Source: Diphasiastrum complanatum | Taxonomy: Eukaryota; Streptophyta; Lycopodiopsida; Lycopodiales; Lycopodiaceae | Length of the DNA: 64,000 nucleotides | Direction of reading: 5' to 3' | NCBI GenBank assembly: GCA_029204225.1 | Contig: CM055112.1 | Span: forward strand, 42,227,176 to 42,291,175 | In this document: positions 1-12,100 of the stretch, piece after piece | Position numbering within the stretch: position 1 is the stretch's first letter | Layout: each line of letters begins with the position of its first letter | The notes under the pieces: generated by a model | Database searches by the model: none | Seen by the model: only the letters and a program-made list of their open reading frames with translations | Told to the model about the DNA's origin: nothing | Program-made: the position numbers and the translations under genes

Positions 1-399
1 CAACTGTGTTTTTCAAAATGAAATTACACTGTACATATAGTTGTTCACTCAGGCAACCCTGCATGACCCAGGTTGCCGTTGGCGGGACGCGTGTCCCGTC
101 GACTTGCCTCATGGCGAGGCCAACTGATCCTTATCCACTGATAGGACCCACAGTACAGTAACACAATGATTCTAACTTTAATTCTAACTATAGTTTCTTG
201 TGCCATAGAGTGTTTGCCGAAACTGATCGGATAAGTTTTCCTGAACAGTTTCACTCGGGGTAGGTGAATGTCTCATAATGATAGTGGAAGGAATAGATGA
301 AAAATTGAGGGAGCGGACTCTTGTCGTCACCCCAAATCAGTCTATTAAAATCAATATTATCACAACTAAGAAAGGGCAGCAATCAGCAATGGAAAAAGT

Positions 400-400
<1 letters not shown>
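1..400. other. unassigned flank
   Basis: I see no gene, LTR end or recognisable protein similarity here. It lies left of a Copia leader on the - strand and may be more of that leader or older intergenic DNA. Confidence 0.3.
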
Positions 401-1333
<933 letters not shown>

Positions 1334-1345
1334 GCTCTGATACCA
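1334..1345 (-). other. primer-binding site (initiator tRNA-Met type)
   Basis: The - strand reads TGGTATCAGAGC, the common plant LTR-retrotransposon PBS complementary to the 3' end of initiator tRNA-Met. It directly abuts the LTR end TAACT. Confidence 0.85.
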
Positions 1346-1783
1346 AGTTACGAATAGAGCCACAACTGATCTAGAGCTAAGCTATGAAAGCATCACATAA
1401 GCAAGACTTAAGCTATGAAAACAACATATAAGCAATACTTAACCCTAGAAAGTAGGAAAGAGATAGATTAAAGAGACTAAAGAGAGAGATCAATATCATC
1501 AGTTGAACAACAAATGACACAGTTTCCCTACTTGTAGCCAAGAGGAAGCCCTAAAAGGAAGCTTCCGGTGGCTAGGGCCCAACTGGGAGGGATAATAGTG
1601 CACCCTCCAAGAAGGCCCCCACTCTCCAGTATTATGTCCAAATGGCCTAATAATGAATAATAAGGCCAAAGGCCAACCATATAGTCTAAGTGTCACTAAT
1701 GAATAAAAAAGGGCCCAAGGCTTGCTTATGCATAAAGTAAAGTAGTATGGATGTGGCGAATGTAATGAGCCGAGTCCATAACT
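1346..1783 (-). mobile_element. Copia-type LTR, copy 1 of the AGTTA...TAACT family
   Basis: This is a 438-bp LTR on the - strand, clearly similar to the + strand copies at 14,413-14,746 and 50,849-51,291. It starts AGTTATGGACTCGG and ends TAACT next to the PBS, so its ends are AG...CT rather than TG...CA. The TATA box kept by the other copies (GGCTATAAGTAG) is GGCTACAAGTAG here, so the promoter is probably damaged. It sits inside or against the integrase part of the neighbouring Copia element. Confidence 0.85.
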
Positions 1784-2400
1784 ATAGCCAATGAAAATAC
1801 ATTTATTTGTCCTATGATCCAGCTTCTTCCTAAGTTGTTTAGGAATGTGAACAAAACATATACAACCAAAGATTTATAAATGGCTGACACTAGGCTTGTG
1901 CCCATACCAAATTTCATGAGGAGTCTTGTTGTGGATGGCTTTGATGCTGGATCTGTTCTGCACGTAACAAGTTGTGGCAGTAGCTTATGCCCATAACTTC
2001 GCAGGTAGGTGTGCTTGATGTAGCATGGATCTGGCTGAGTTTAGAAGAGTTCAATTCTTCCTTTCTGCAATATCATTCTGTTGAGGTGAATAGGAAGTGG
2101 TGAACTGTCTTCTAATACCATGTTCAACCATGCAGTCGGACATCTCGTTAGAGATGTATTCGCCGCCACCATCAGTTTGAAGTGTCTTCACTTTTGTAGA
2201 CGTTTGTGTCTCAACCATGGCTTTGAATCTCTTGAAGCATTCAAAGACTTCAAGTTTGTGTTTAATGAACATGACTGTAGACCATCTAGAATAATCACCT
2301 ATGAAAGTGATAAAATAGATTGCATCTTCTAAGGACGGACTTGGCATTGGACCACAAAGATCGCTTTGTACAAGATCCAATACATGCTTTGTTTTGATGC
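1784..2400 (-). pseudogene. Copia integrase core, broken
   Basis: Read on the - strand this is the catalytic core of a Copia integrase. DLCGP carries the first Asp, TDGGGEY the second Asp, and PQQNDIAERKN the catalytic Glu (PQQNGxAERKN in the family). The reading continues with frame breaks to a FIGYS-type motif at about 1,785, where LTR copy 1 interrupts it. RT and RNase H are absent. It belongs to the same element as the gag and protease at 2.4-3.8 kb. Confidence 0.85.
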
Positions 2401-2765
2401 AATGTGATTTTGGAAACTTGCTTCTAGAGTGCTTCCCATAGATGCATGATTCACAAAAAAAAAAATTTCCTATCTAATGAAGAAGGGAAATTCAATCCAT
2501 CAACTAAATTATTACAGCATATATAAGAACGTGACCTTGTATTCACGTGTTTAAATCAACTATGCCACAGAACAGCACTGTCATTTACATTTTCATTAGA
2601 GATACTAGCTAATGCAACTGAATTGGAGAGTACGTAAAGATTTTCGACTCTAGTGCATGTAGTCAGAGTAGTATCTTCCTCGAATATTGTACACTGCTCA
2701 GATGAGAAAGTAACAGTGTAGCCCTCACCAGTTATCTTAGAGACCGATAATAGGTTCTTTGATAG
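2400..2765 (-). pseudogene. Copia GAG-pre-integrase region, frameshifted
   Basis: On the - strand, pieces in shifting frames match the GAG-pre-integrase domain. LSKNLLSVSKIT is followed by a degenerate LWHxxFxHVN zinc-binding segment and leads into the integrase. Several stops and frameshifts make it non-functional. Confidence 0.7.
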
Positions 2766-3032
2766 CTAAGGAACGTGAAGGACGTTGGGAACACAAATAG
2801 ATAGATTGTTATTGAATGTGATCTTGACTGTTCCTTTGCCTTCCATGCGTATGGTGCCTGAATCTCCGAGGTAGATGAATTGATCTCTACTATAAGCTGC
2901 ATACTTGGTAACCCATTCCTTGCGAGAGGTCATGTGTTGGGTAGCGCCACTGTCCAGATACCAGCTATCACAGTCTTCATTGCTACTGCTGTAAGCCATT
3001 AACCAGTGTGTATCTTGTTCCTTGAATTTCAT
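2766..3032 (-). pseudogene. Copia aspartic protease
   Basis: The - strand frame contains WYLDSGATQHMTS, the DSGA active-site motif of Copia retropepsins, followed by YLGDSG and VPNVLHVP, the usual order in this domain. In a full element it cleaves the gag-pol polyprotein inside the virus-like particle. It lies between gag (right) and GAG-pre-integrase (left). The local frame is open, but the element as a whole is broken. Confidence 0.88.
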
Positions 3033-3767
3033 CGCGTTGGAGGAGTCTGGCTACTGTTGTTGTTGCTTATTTGCCTCATTGTAGATCCAGAGATGACACT
3101 CCTTGATGTCGTGATTGGATTTCTTGCAATATTTGTAGAAAAGCTTCTGGCATGATCTACTATACTCACCTTGAGTGTGAGACTTCTGTTGTTGCCGCTG
3201 CACTTGATTCTTGCCCTTGGAGTAGTCTTTCTTCTTGGTGTACAGGGCCATGGATTTGTCTTTGATGGACAAGCTGATGGTCTTTCTCCGTATTTCTTCT
3301 TGAAGAAGATGACCAATCACCTTTTGAAGAGTGAGGTCAGGTTGTGTGGAGATCATCACCACAAAGTGTTCATTTGACTTTGGAAGAGAAGAAAACAAGG
3401 TCATAATGACATCATCATCTTGAATAGAACATCCTACAGCTGATAATTGATCCAATAAAGATTTGAAGCTGTTGATGTGAGAAGTGATGGCAGTAGAATC
3501 AAACATGCTAAGAGTAAAGAACTTTCTTCTAAAATGTAATCTGGTGGTTACATCATGAGTCTCATAGAGATTTGATAGCAAATCTAATGCATCCTTAGAA
3601 GTCTTGCATGTGATAACATGGGATGTTTGGGAGTCGGCCAGATTAAGTGTAATACATGTTAGGGCCTTCTGATCTTTGATCTTCCATGCCTTTGCTTGAT
3701 CACCATCTTTTGGTTTCATGTCAGCACCTTCTACTACATCCCAAAGATCTCTATCTATCAACATCAT
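3033..3767 (-). pseudogene. Copia gag (UBN2 type)
   Basis: A 238-residue - strand frame has the UBN2/gag pattern: DLWDVVEG near the N-terminus, then AKDALDLLSNLYE, FKSLLDQLSAVG and TLQKVIGHLLQEE, then a Lys/Gln-rich tail. A CCHC-like knuckle follows (FYKYCKKSNHDIKECHLW, with its first Cys changed to Tyr). Gag forms the particle that packages the element RNA. The true N-terminus lies slightly upstream, toward the primer-binding site. Confidence 0.85.
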
Positions 3768-3880
3768 CCAGAGTTTTAACTTCCAGATGTAGAAGTTAGA
3801 ACCATTGAACTTGTCAATGATTCTAGCCTCGTTGGATGAAAAGCTTCATAGCTCTGATTCCTTCGATCTTCATAAGTCTT

Positions 3881-3892
3881 GCTCTGATACCA
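3881..3892 (-). other. primer-binding site
   Basis: TGGTATCAGAGC on the - strand, one base from the LTR start at 3,894. It marks the 5' end of the internal region of the - strand Copia element. Confidence 0.85.
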
Positions 3893-3893
3893 C

Positions 3894-4378
3894 TGCAAGG
3901 AGAAGCACCTCCAAGATCCTACTTAGAAGACACACACAAAGGAATGATTGTGGAGCCAAACCACCCAACCATGCAGATGCTACTGATCAATCTCCAATAG
4001 CATCTCCCTCGTGCTAGCGAATAGGATGCAGGTGTAAAGAGAGTAACCTGGCAATGAAAACTCACAATGAAAATGGGAGTAGAGTGAGATTCACCGAGAG
4101 GAAATAGCCCTTGCCTTACCTGTGCATGTGTCCATGCAAGCATACAACATTCTCATACATGCAGTTCATTACTTTGATTCTCTACACCATGCCAATAGTC
4201 GTCCTAACCCATGCGATAGCTCCACACCTCACAATATGTGTGAATGGGTCCTCACAAGGTTATTAATTACATTTATGGCCTAGTTCAAAATAACGAGGCG
4301 TAACCAATAAACTCTGGAGTACCATGTATCCAAGTCTAGGACTATACCAAATCCTATATACAGGATGTGGACGTAACA
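3894..4378 (-). mobile_element. 5' LTR of the - strand Copia element (outer edge uncertain)
   Basis: The LTR begins one base beyond the PBS with TG and plausibly ends at GTAACA, giving TG...CA ends and about 485 bp. The outer edge is inferred only from the TGTTA/TAACA end pattern, because no second LTR of this element is present for comparison. Confidence 0.5.
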
Positions 4379-5405
4379 ATTACAGACTTAAGTGTTTGTG
4401 TGTAGGCAACAAGAAGTATATGTCTTGCTTAAGACCTTTTGAGTAGTAGCGGCTAGAGGCTGTAATGCACATTGTATTGTGTAGCATTGTATTAATGGTA
4501 ACACAGTTTTATTTCGATCATGGTGTTATTGGTTTGTTCTACATAATGTTTTGCATGTTCTTACATTACTGCTAGTTTTCATTGCACATTGTGGGGTTAA
4601 GTTTTATATGAATTTGTTTACAACGATGTACTTTTAAATCCTGTAATGGGTCAGGTTATTTGGCATTAACTTTACCCCTAACAGTGTGGTTGAGAAACTT
4701 ACTATTAGAGGTTTGTATGAAATAGTACACTCCAACTATTGTCTTTTGAAATAGTCAAAGTGCTATTATTTTATCGGCCAACTCGAGATTTCATTTTAGG
4801 AGTAAGCACAACGGAGAATCCTCGGTGCATGCAACTACGTCTATCGTATTCATACCGACTTCGATAGTTCGAAGTCTGTCCTACTTGATCATAGCTTTGA
4901 AGCCATTGGATCGATACAATCGATTCCTTAGCCATGCACAAATAAGAGTGGTTTTAGACTTGGCTTTGTGGAAGCGTATTAGATGTGGAGATTAGAGCGT
5001 CACAATCAACTCAGCCTATCAATCATAAAAGACAATTTAATCTACAAATACATTTATTTGCAAGCAAGAAGGAATCTGAAAATGAATAAATGAGCATTTA
5101 ATCTCAATATACATGACCTAGATTATTGGAACATTGATTATTCAGTCGCGAATAGATACAATCTGAATGCAGTCAGAGTCATGTTCTTTCTGAAACAATA
5201 CTCTGTAATAACAGAGAGAATGAACAAAACAATTGTGCTTCGGATGTTCAATTGATCGAATAGACAGGTTATTGAGCTAAACGATCTTTTCTTGTCTAGT
5301 CCAAAAAAACGAGCAACTGATAAGTTGCTGGATATATACACATGGCTAACTAATTAAAAGAATTTTTAATTAGTACTTTACAATTAGGATTAAGGCACTA
5401 CGTGT
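4379..5405. other. no gene seen
   Basis: AT-rich DNA between two Copia elements. I see no conserved protein, RNA gene or clear repeat. Confidence 0.5.
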
Positions 5406-6128
5406 TGTTGATAGTCACCCTCGAACAAAATTTGATTCAGTTGGAGATTTTTTCTGGATGTGATTCAATTTAGTTGTTGATACGCTGATAGTCGAATTAC
5501 GGCTGATTGTTTGAGGATGGCCGAATAATTGAATCTGGTCAGATGGTCCGAGATGGTCGAACTATCGAGGATGACAGAATAGGCGAAGGTCTCCGAACAA
5601 TCAGGGAAACACTTTCACTTATTCTTTTGTATTTCTGTAGACTATTAGAAAGCAAGTGTATTTTTGAAGAGTATGTGAATATACAAGCATTTACAATCTA
5701 ATGACTGGATCTAGATTAGCAGAGAGATAGGGATGGAGAGGATAGAAATCAAAAAATATTTTGTGTGCATCCAAGCTCAACACCTTAGTGAAAATATCCA
5801 ATGTCATGTCTTGTGCTCAATAGTACTCCAAGCTTACTTCTTTGTCGAGAACTTTGCTTTTGACATAGTGATACTTGATTTCTGACGCCTAAATTAATTT
5901 TACATTCTCTTCATATCAGATTATCAATATTAGAAAGATTGCATGGTTGTCACAGATGCCTAATCGTTTCTTGCAATCTCTCCTTCACGGCAATCTAAGA
6001 TTCCTACACTAATAATTCGATTCAGCACTAAAAAACAGCTCGTAAACTTCATTTTATAAGTAATACATGATCCTACTGTTATTAATAATTTTTGTTTCAT
6101 CAGTTGACATCAATCCAGAATGTCAACA
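5406..6128 (+). mobile_element. putative 5' LTR of a + strand Copia element
   Basis: The left edge TGTTGA and right edge TCAACA are inverted complements, and the right edge lies 4 bp from a primer-binding site. No second LTR is available, so the left edge is an inference; another TGTTGATA occurs near 5,474. Confidence 0.45.
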
Positions 6129-6132
6129 GATG

Positions 6133-6208
6133 TGGTATCAGAGCTGATAATTCTACATTCCTCGCATCTTACAAAGTGGTATCAGTTTTCCACAAGTGGT
6201 ATCAGAGC
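6133..6208 (+). other. three PBS-like motifs in a row
   Basis: TGGTATCAGAGC occurs at 6,133 and 6,197, and a partial TGGTATCAGTTT at 6,177. The first lies next to the LTR and is the likely primer-binding site. Confidence 0.75.
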
Positions 6209-6318
6209 CACAAGTTTATTGGACTACTAGAGTCTAGGACTTATAATAGAACTTAATACATTCTAATTCTATAGAGCTAGTTCATTCAGTTTGTGTCTTA
6301 TCTATGCTACTCGATTAC

Positions 6319-7000
6319 AATGGAAGGCTCAACCTCAGAGATCTGCTTGATCAACAAATTCAACGAAGATGACTTCCACATGTGGAAGTTTAAGATGAGG
6401 ATGATCTTGATCGAGAAAGAGCTTTGGGGATATGTAAACGGTTCCATAGCCAAATCGACAGAACTCGAACAACTTCCAGCTTAGGAAGCAAAGGATGGCA
6501 AGGCTCTTGCCATTGTATTCCTGAACCCAAAAGACACTCCTATCGCTCATGTATCCAACTACACCACCTCCAAAGAAGCGTGGGATACACTTACAAGTAT
6601 CTACGAGAGCTCAGATGTTTCCACTCATCTCTCATTGGGGAAGAAGGTACTGACACTCAGAATGAGTGAAGGCACCTCAGTAAGCGACCATATGAATGAG
6701 TTCAAACAGTTGCTCAACCAACCGGCCGCAATAGGTTCGTCTATCTCAAAAGAAGACTCTACCATGTCTCTTCTCGCTAGTCTTCATCCTCTTACGATAA
6801 TTTAGTATTGCTTCTTAGCAATACTCCTGCGTTGTCTCTCCAAAAATTGACAACAAGTCTGTTGCAAGAAGAAGTTAGGAGGAAAAGCTTGTCTCCGACA
6901 ATGAGTACCAAATCCATGGCACTCTACTCAAACAAGCAGCAATCCAAGAAGAAGAAAGGTTTCAAGGATAAGAAGACAAAGGCAGAATAACCAGCAGCAT
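6319..7000 (+). pseudogene. Copia gag (UBN2), broken
   Basis: The ATG at 6,319 opens MEGSTSEICLINKFNEDD followed by FHMWKFKMRMILIEKELWGY, the N-terminal gag pattern. After a stop near 6,481 the same frame continues with TSKEAWDTLTSIYESSD, then frame breaks, then LQKLTTSLLQEEVRRKS and a Lys-rich tail near 6,940-6,990. The zinc knuckle after 7,040 is only vestigial. Several stops make it non-coding. Confidence 0.8.
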
Positions 7001-7129
7001 CACAATCACATCAGCAACAGCACAATCAATCATCGTCCAAGACCAGACTATTTTGCGATACTGCAAAAGAACTAACCACGACATCAAGATCACAGATCAG
7101 GGCTATAGAGCTTTGTTCACTGCCATCGA

Positions 7130-7805
7130 TGTACTATTTTAGATGAAAATTCAAAAGAAATCCTCTCTGCTTACAAAGAAGGAAATTTGTATATACTGAG
7201 TCGTGATTTTGCACTTTCTGTGAGCGGTTTAGATGCTAATTTATGGCATCAAAGATTAGGTCATCTAAACATGCGTTCAATCTTGTATATGCATCATAAC
7301 AAAATGGTCATGGACATGAATATAAACGCTGTTACTACAGCTAATCAGTCTATCTGTGGAAATTGCTTACTAGGGAAACAACCTAGAACTAGATTTCTAA
7401 GAGGACAAGCCAAAAGGGCGAAGTCCATTTTGTCACTCATACACAATGACTTATGTGGTCCTATTAGCGTACCTTCATTAGGACAAGCTCTGTATTTTAT
7501 TACATTCATTGATGGCTACTGCTGATTTACCAGAGTCATGTCCATAAAGAACAAGTCAGAAGTGTTCAATTGTTTCAAAGAATTCAAGCAATATGCTGAG
7601 AATCAGACTGGCTGAGAATTAGACTGGTCAGAGAATCAAGGCCCTATGGTCTGATTCAGAGGGAGAGTACTTGTCAAATGAAATGAAGGACTACCTATCT
7701 TTATGTGGCGTGCACCATCAATTTACTACAAGCTACACTCTACAACAGAATGGAGTAGCTAAACGGAAGAACCGCACATTGTTGGAAGCTGCACAATCTA
7801 GCTTT
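7130..7805 (+). pseudogene. Copia GAG-pre-integrase and integrase, truncated
   Basis: LWHQRLGHLNMRS (His pair) and CGNCLLGKQ (Cys pair) form the integrase zinc-binding region. HNDLCGP and FITFIDGYC begin the catalytic core. A stop follows near 7,523, and the remaining core (SDSEGEY-type and AKRKNRTLLEAA-type motifs) reads in broken frames to about 7,800. The element ends there, without RT or a 3' LTR. Confidence 0.82.
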
Positions 7806-8757
7806 CAATCATGAACTTTTGACAAAAGACAACACAACATGACATGACACGAAATCAGTCGTGCTCCTCAAATAATCAAGAATATCAGCCAAGTACCATG
7901 GGGTACAAGTATTTGATCAGATATTATGACATCAGCAGAAGTACTCTAGATCGTGGCTAATCTGCCACTCTTGTAATTCGTGATTAGTTGTAGATGATTA
8001 ATCTTTCTGATCTAGAAGTTACACGACGTGACACGAAAAAAAATCACAAAATATATACATTCTACTTGATGCATAATACTGTAAGAAGAAGACGAAAATA
8101 TACTTAATACATGTCCGCCTGTGAGCGAGACTATTTTGTAGAGGATATGTAGATCCAGAATTTCGCTGATAAGCGAGACACGAATCGTGGGACAACTGTA
8201 TTTTTCTCACGTCAATGCACTACGTGGTCATGCAGTACTAGAAATCAAGAAAATCAATAGATAATATTGTAGTTGTTATGCACATATTATTCTATATGAT
8301 TATATGATCTCGAATGTATTTTTGTCTGCTACAATATTTCGTGTATCTGATTCACTTGTTTTATTCAATTTTGCACATTGGTTTGATTTTGTTGAATGCT
8401 ATATTAATTTGTTAACGTAGATCATCAGTGTCTGTCTACACTTTGAAGGATTGTAGGAATGATATAGCCGACAGTGACCAGCAATCATATCTGAATTCTT
8501 GATGAACTGATTTTGTTCGCATGAATCAATGTCAGAGCTCGTTTAAGTTTCACTTCATTTCGCTTCGTTTTGTTTTCATCTAGATTTCGTCTCGTTTTGT
8601 TTTGTGGTGTTACAGAGCCTGATTGATCCAACACGAATTATTCTTGAACAAAAAAAATTCGAGTTTTGCAAAAGTTTCGCGAATTGTTCGAGAGACTTTT
8701 ATCAATTTTTCACCAGAGTTCTAGCTAGAATTTCATTTTTTGAGTGCACATTTTTGC
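7806..8757 (+). mobile_element. putative 5' LTR of a second + strand Copia element
   Basis: The stretch lies between the truncated integrase and the next primer-binding site and ends with TTTTTGCA, five bases before the PBS. I cannot fix its left edge, because no partner LTR is present. An AATATATAC TATA-like word occurs near 8,049. Confidence 0.4.
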
Positions 8758-8762
8758 ATTAG

Positions 8763-8774
8763 TGGTATCAGAGC
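8763..8774 (+). other. primer-binding site
   Basis: TGGTATCAGAGC on the + strand, at the 5' end of the Copia element whose gag begins near 9.0 kb. Confidence 0.85.
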
Positions 8775-8999
8775 AACCTTGTCAAAGTCTGACATAGCAA
8801 AAAAGTTATCAGATCCAAGGGGCTAAGCATTCAAACAAACAACCATTAACAAGTGAGAATACAAATTCATGAGCAACGACTTCAATCAACAGCATACAAT
8901 CCAAGATCTATATAGTTCTGGATTCATCAGGATCTAACTTCCCAGCATAGAAGGTTAAGACCTCACTGATACTAAAGGGAGAAGGATTATTCCCCTAGG

Positions 9000-9770
9000 T
9001 TGATGGCACCGACGAGATGCCTACAACAATAGGCAAGGAGCTACGTGAATGGAGGGAGAAGAATGACAAGGCAGTAGCCTTGTTATCATCATCCATCGAG
9101 GATAGCCTCACACTTGACCTGACTACACTCTCTAAAGCAAAGAAGATGTGGGATACACTACTCACAAGATTTCAGACGAAATCACGCAGTCAGATAATGA
9201 TGCTTGAAGATCAGCTGACAAACTTGCAGTGGGATGGCAAAGACCTCAATTCCTTTATTAGGAAGATGAAGGATCTATTCCTTTCACTACACAATTCTGG
9301 AGCAGAAAATGCAGTGTCAAGAGAGAAGCAGCTCACTTATTTGTTGAGAGTCTTACCAAGATCCTTCCAAACAACTAGAACACTGCTTGCAAAGGATCCT
9401 ACAATGACACTCGAAAAGGCAATTGTCAAGATTTGAGAAGAAGTCGAGGCTTGAGAGCACCTTGATCACAAGGATGCTTCTGACCAAACCCTCTACAGCA
9501 ACAAAGAAAAGACAAAGAAACAATTCAAGACTAAGAGGGAGTCAGATGGAAAGCATGATCATGATCAGCAGGCAGAAGAAACTAGCAAAGGCAAATGGAA
9601 GAACAAAGGAAGGTCAAAACAACAAAGTGGAGATAAGAAAACCTGCGTGAGATGCAAATGCGAAGGACATTTTGTCGATTCGTATTGGCTTAATCCAAAA
9701 ATTGAGTGTATCCACTGTCACAAGAAAGGTCATATAGCCATGGACTGCCACCTGAACCCAAGAAACAAAT
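9000..9770 (+). pseudogene. Copia gag with two zinc knuckles, frameshifted
   Basis: The UBN2 region is open from about 9,017 to 9,436 (AKKMWDTLLTRFQTKSRSQI, then LRVLPRSFQTTRTLL). A frame change follows, with a Lys-rich stretch. Near 9,643-9,755 two knuckles appear. The first is CVRCKCEGHFVDSY, whose last Cys is replaced; the second, CIHCHKKGHIAMDC, is a perfect CX2CX4HX4C. Gag packages the element RNA. It is broken but well preserved. Confidence 0.82.
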
Positions 9771-9829
9771 AAGCTCAAAGCATACAAGAGAACAATAATA
9801 GTTCGTCCTATGTCGAGGAGCCAGAGAGC

Positions 9830-10296
9830 TCAAAAATGGGCAAACAAAGACCGAATCATGGTAATTCGACCGCCTACATCTGTGTAGACATGTGTACAGT
9901 GTCAACACCTGACACTCAGGAGATAATCCTTAACTCAGGAGCTACCTCACACTTTGTTACATCAAGAGAAATCATGTCTAATTTTCAAAATACAGATCCA
10001 TCAAGATTTATTGTTCTTGGAGATGGATCCAAACATCAAGTGAATGGTATTGATTCACTGTGGCTCAACATGAATGGCAGAGACAGACGACTCGAAGATG
10101 TTCTACTCGTGCCTACATTACAACAAGACTTGCTATCAGTAGCAAGAATAGCTGATGCAGGGATGCGTGTGACGTTCTCAGACGAAGCATGCAACGTTGT
10201 TGATACAAGTACTAGTACTTTAATCACTCAAGGCAGAAGAAAAGACAATCTATATCATTCAAAAGTACGTCTTCCTATAGATCAAATGCATCATAC
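9830..10296 (+). pseudogene. Copia protease with mutated catalytic Asp
   Basis: The frame reads ILNSGATSHFVTSREIMSNF where the family has LDSGATSHF, so the catalytic Asp codon is AAC (Asn) at 9,932-9,934. The domain continues through VLGDGSKH, LEDVLLVPTLQQDLLSVARI and GRRKDNLYHSK, the start of GAG-pre-integrase. At about 10,297 similarity switches abruptly to a Gypsy gag, so the rest of this Copia element was lost or replaced. Confidence 0.85.
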
Positions 10297-11230
10297 ATGG
10301 ATAAAATCCTTTCTGGTCTCGTTCTTCGCTTCGATACAACTATGTCAGGCTTTCCTACCATGCAATCACATATTGATTCTTTACAGCCTCATGGTCCTGG
10401 AAAAGCTCCTGTCTTTCCTTCATTTGGGACTCCCCCTCCATTTGGATTTCTATCTTCTTCTGCTAGTCAGCCTGGTGGTGGACCGTTTATTCCACCTAAC
10501 CCACCTCCTAGTTTCTTTCCACGTCCCCCAGTTCCTAAGCCACACTTTGCTCGAGACTTTCGTGATAGGGTATAGCTTGCTACCTATTCCGGTTCCTCTG
10601 ACAAGAACTTATTAGAGAATTGGTTTGTTAAGCTTGACAAATATTTTCAAACCTACCCTAATACTGATCCTCATAAGATCCAGTTGGTTGCTCTAAACTT
10701 AGATGGACGGGCCACCACGTGGTGGCAAGTTTATTGAACTGATCCTGATCAGAAAGGGCTCCATATATGCCATACGTTTCGCCGTGACCTCCATCATGCT
10801 ATGATTGATCCTCAATGGCTCAACTGCCAACGTGATACATTTTGTAGTCTCACTCAAATCAGTGACCTTGTTTTTTATATAGATCAGTTTATGGAGCTTT
10901 TTTATCTTTTCACAGATCTACTGCGCATTGAGCTTATTTCTCGTTACATTTCTGGGCTTCGTGGTGCCTTACATTACGATGTTTCTTCTTTCCGTCCTCC
11001 CACACTTGTTGAGGCGATGTCTCTTGCCAGTACTTTATAACACAAGTACTTTGACACCCTTCCTTCATGCTTCTCCCGACCCCGTCCTTCTACTTCATCT
11101 TTTTCCGCTATGTCCACCCCTACACCTACCCCTTCAGTTCCAGTTCCTTGCATTGTGGACCCTTGACCTGCTTTTGTCCGACGTTACACGTCTGCAGAGT
11201 TCGCTGACCTTCAGGATCCTATATCACACA
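10297..11230 (+). pseudogene. Gypsy gag, broken
   Basis: Pro/Gly/Phe-rich N-terminal sequence (10,297-10,575) leads to a classic Ty3/Gypsy gag core in the same region: FQTYPNTDPHKIQLVALNLDG, then RATTWWQVY and LISRYISGLRGAL. After the core, VRRYTSAEFADLQ marks the position where the CCHC knuckle normally follows, but no knuckle is present. Stops occur near 10,575, 10,737 and 11,038. It is the 5' part of a Gypsy-derived element reaching to about 14.4 kb. Confidence 0.8.
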
Positions 11231-11232
11231 GT

Positions 11233-11754
11233 TTGAGCGAGTTGCCTGATTTACTTGAGATAGTTATTGATCTACCTGAGCTCGTCATTGTATCCCATAG
11301 TGAGTCAGAGTCACATATACAGGTTCCTACTGATGCTGATTCACATATACAGGTTGCGGCTGATATGGTCCTTGATACTGACATAGCATGCTATGATCCT
11401 ATTGATGATGTTGCTCCATGCTTTGATATTGTTGACGAGTACTTTGATGCTACTCGTGTTCCTGAGCGCCATGCTATAGATGTTGTCGCATATGCTCCTT
11501 ATTTTGATATTATTCATGGGTCTACGGTTTCATATGCTTTGGCTACTCCAGTAGATCTCCATATGGCATACGGTTATACATTTCATGATGGTCCTATTGT
11601 ATACTCACTAGCTGATTTTGTTGATACCCGTCTAGATGAGTATGCGGTTCTTCTAGATGCATATTTAGGCCAGAACTTATCAGTTGATGCTTCTGTTATT
11701 ATGCCTACGTATGTTATTCCATTTGTGGATCATATTATTCAAGATGCGGGGTGA
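11233..11754 (+). CDS. acidic gag-protease spacer of the Gypsy-derived element
   Basis: An open stretch of 173 codons has no stop, although everything around it is broken. It is rich in Asp, Tyr and Val with repeated short themes: SHIQV twice, then several YDP/FDI/YFD words. The last 36 codons (YAVLLDAYLGQNLSVDAS and on) resemble a segment at about 13,372-13,480. Plant Gypsy elements often have an acidic linker between gag and protease, but this one is unusually long. I know no function for it. It runs directly into the protease motif. Confidence 0.45.
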   Translation: MSELPDLLEIVIDLPELVIVSHSESESHIQVPTDADSHIQVAADMVLDTDIACYDPIDDVAPCFDIVDEYFDATRVPERHAIDVVAYAPYFDIIHGSTVSYALATPVDLHMAYGYTFHDGPIVYSLADFVDTRLDEYAVLLDAYLGQNLSVDASVIMPTYVIPFVDHIIQDAG

Positions 11755-12100
11755 GAGTATATTGCTTTAGTGGATACAGGCAGTACACATTCATTTATTA
11801 GCAGTTACATTTCCACCAGGATTCGTGCTACACATGTTCCTGTTACCAGCCTCTCAGTGTTGAGTTGCTCGTTCCCATTCTTTTCCCAGTTCTCAGATGA
11901 TTCAGGGCTTGGATTATTGCATTGGTGATTTTTCTGGTCAGGCAGATTTCTACATCATTTTTCTGAAGCACTATGACATTATTTTGGTGCAGTCTGGTTC
12001 TCTTTACTTGGTACTATTGTTGTGGATCTCTCTCAGCAGACACTTTCCTTCACTCATGCTGGTCAGCATCATTCACTTGTTATCAGTTGGTTACTGGGAA
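11755..12100 (+). pseudogene. Gypsy aspartic protease
   Basis: LVDTGSTHSFIS at about 11,767-11,802 is the retropepsin active site (DTGS) of plant Gypsy elements. It is followed by MIQGLDYCIGDFSGQADF and, after a frame change, SLLGTIVVDLSQQTLSFTH, which matches the region just before RT in these elements. Frame shifts separate the parts. Confidence 0.8.
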
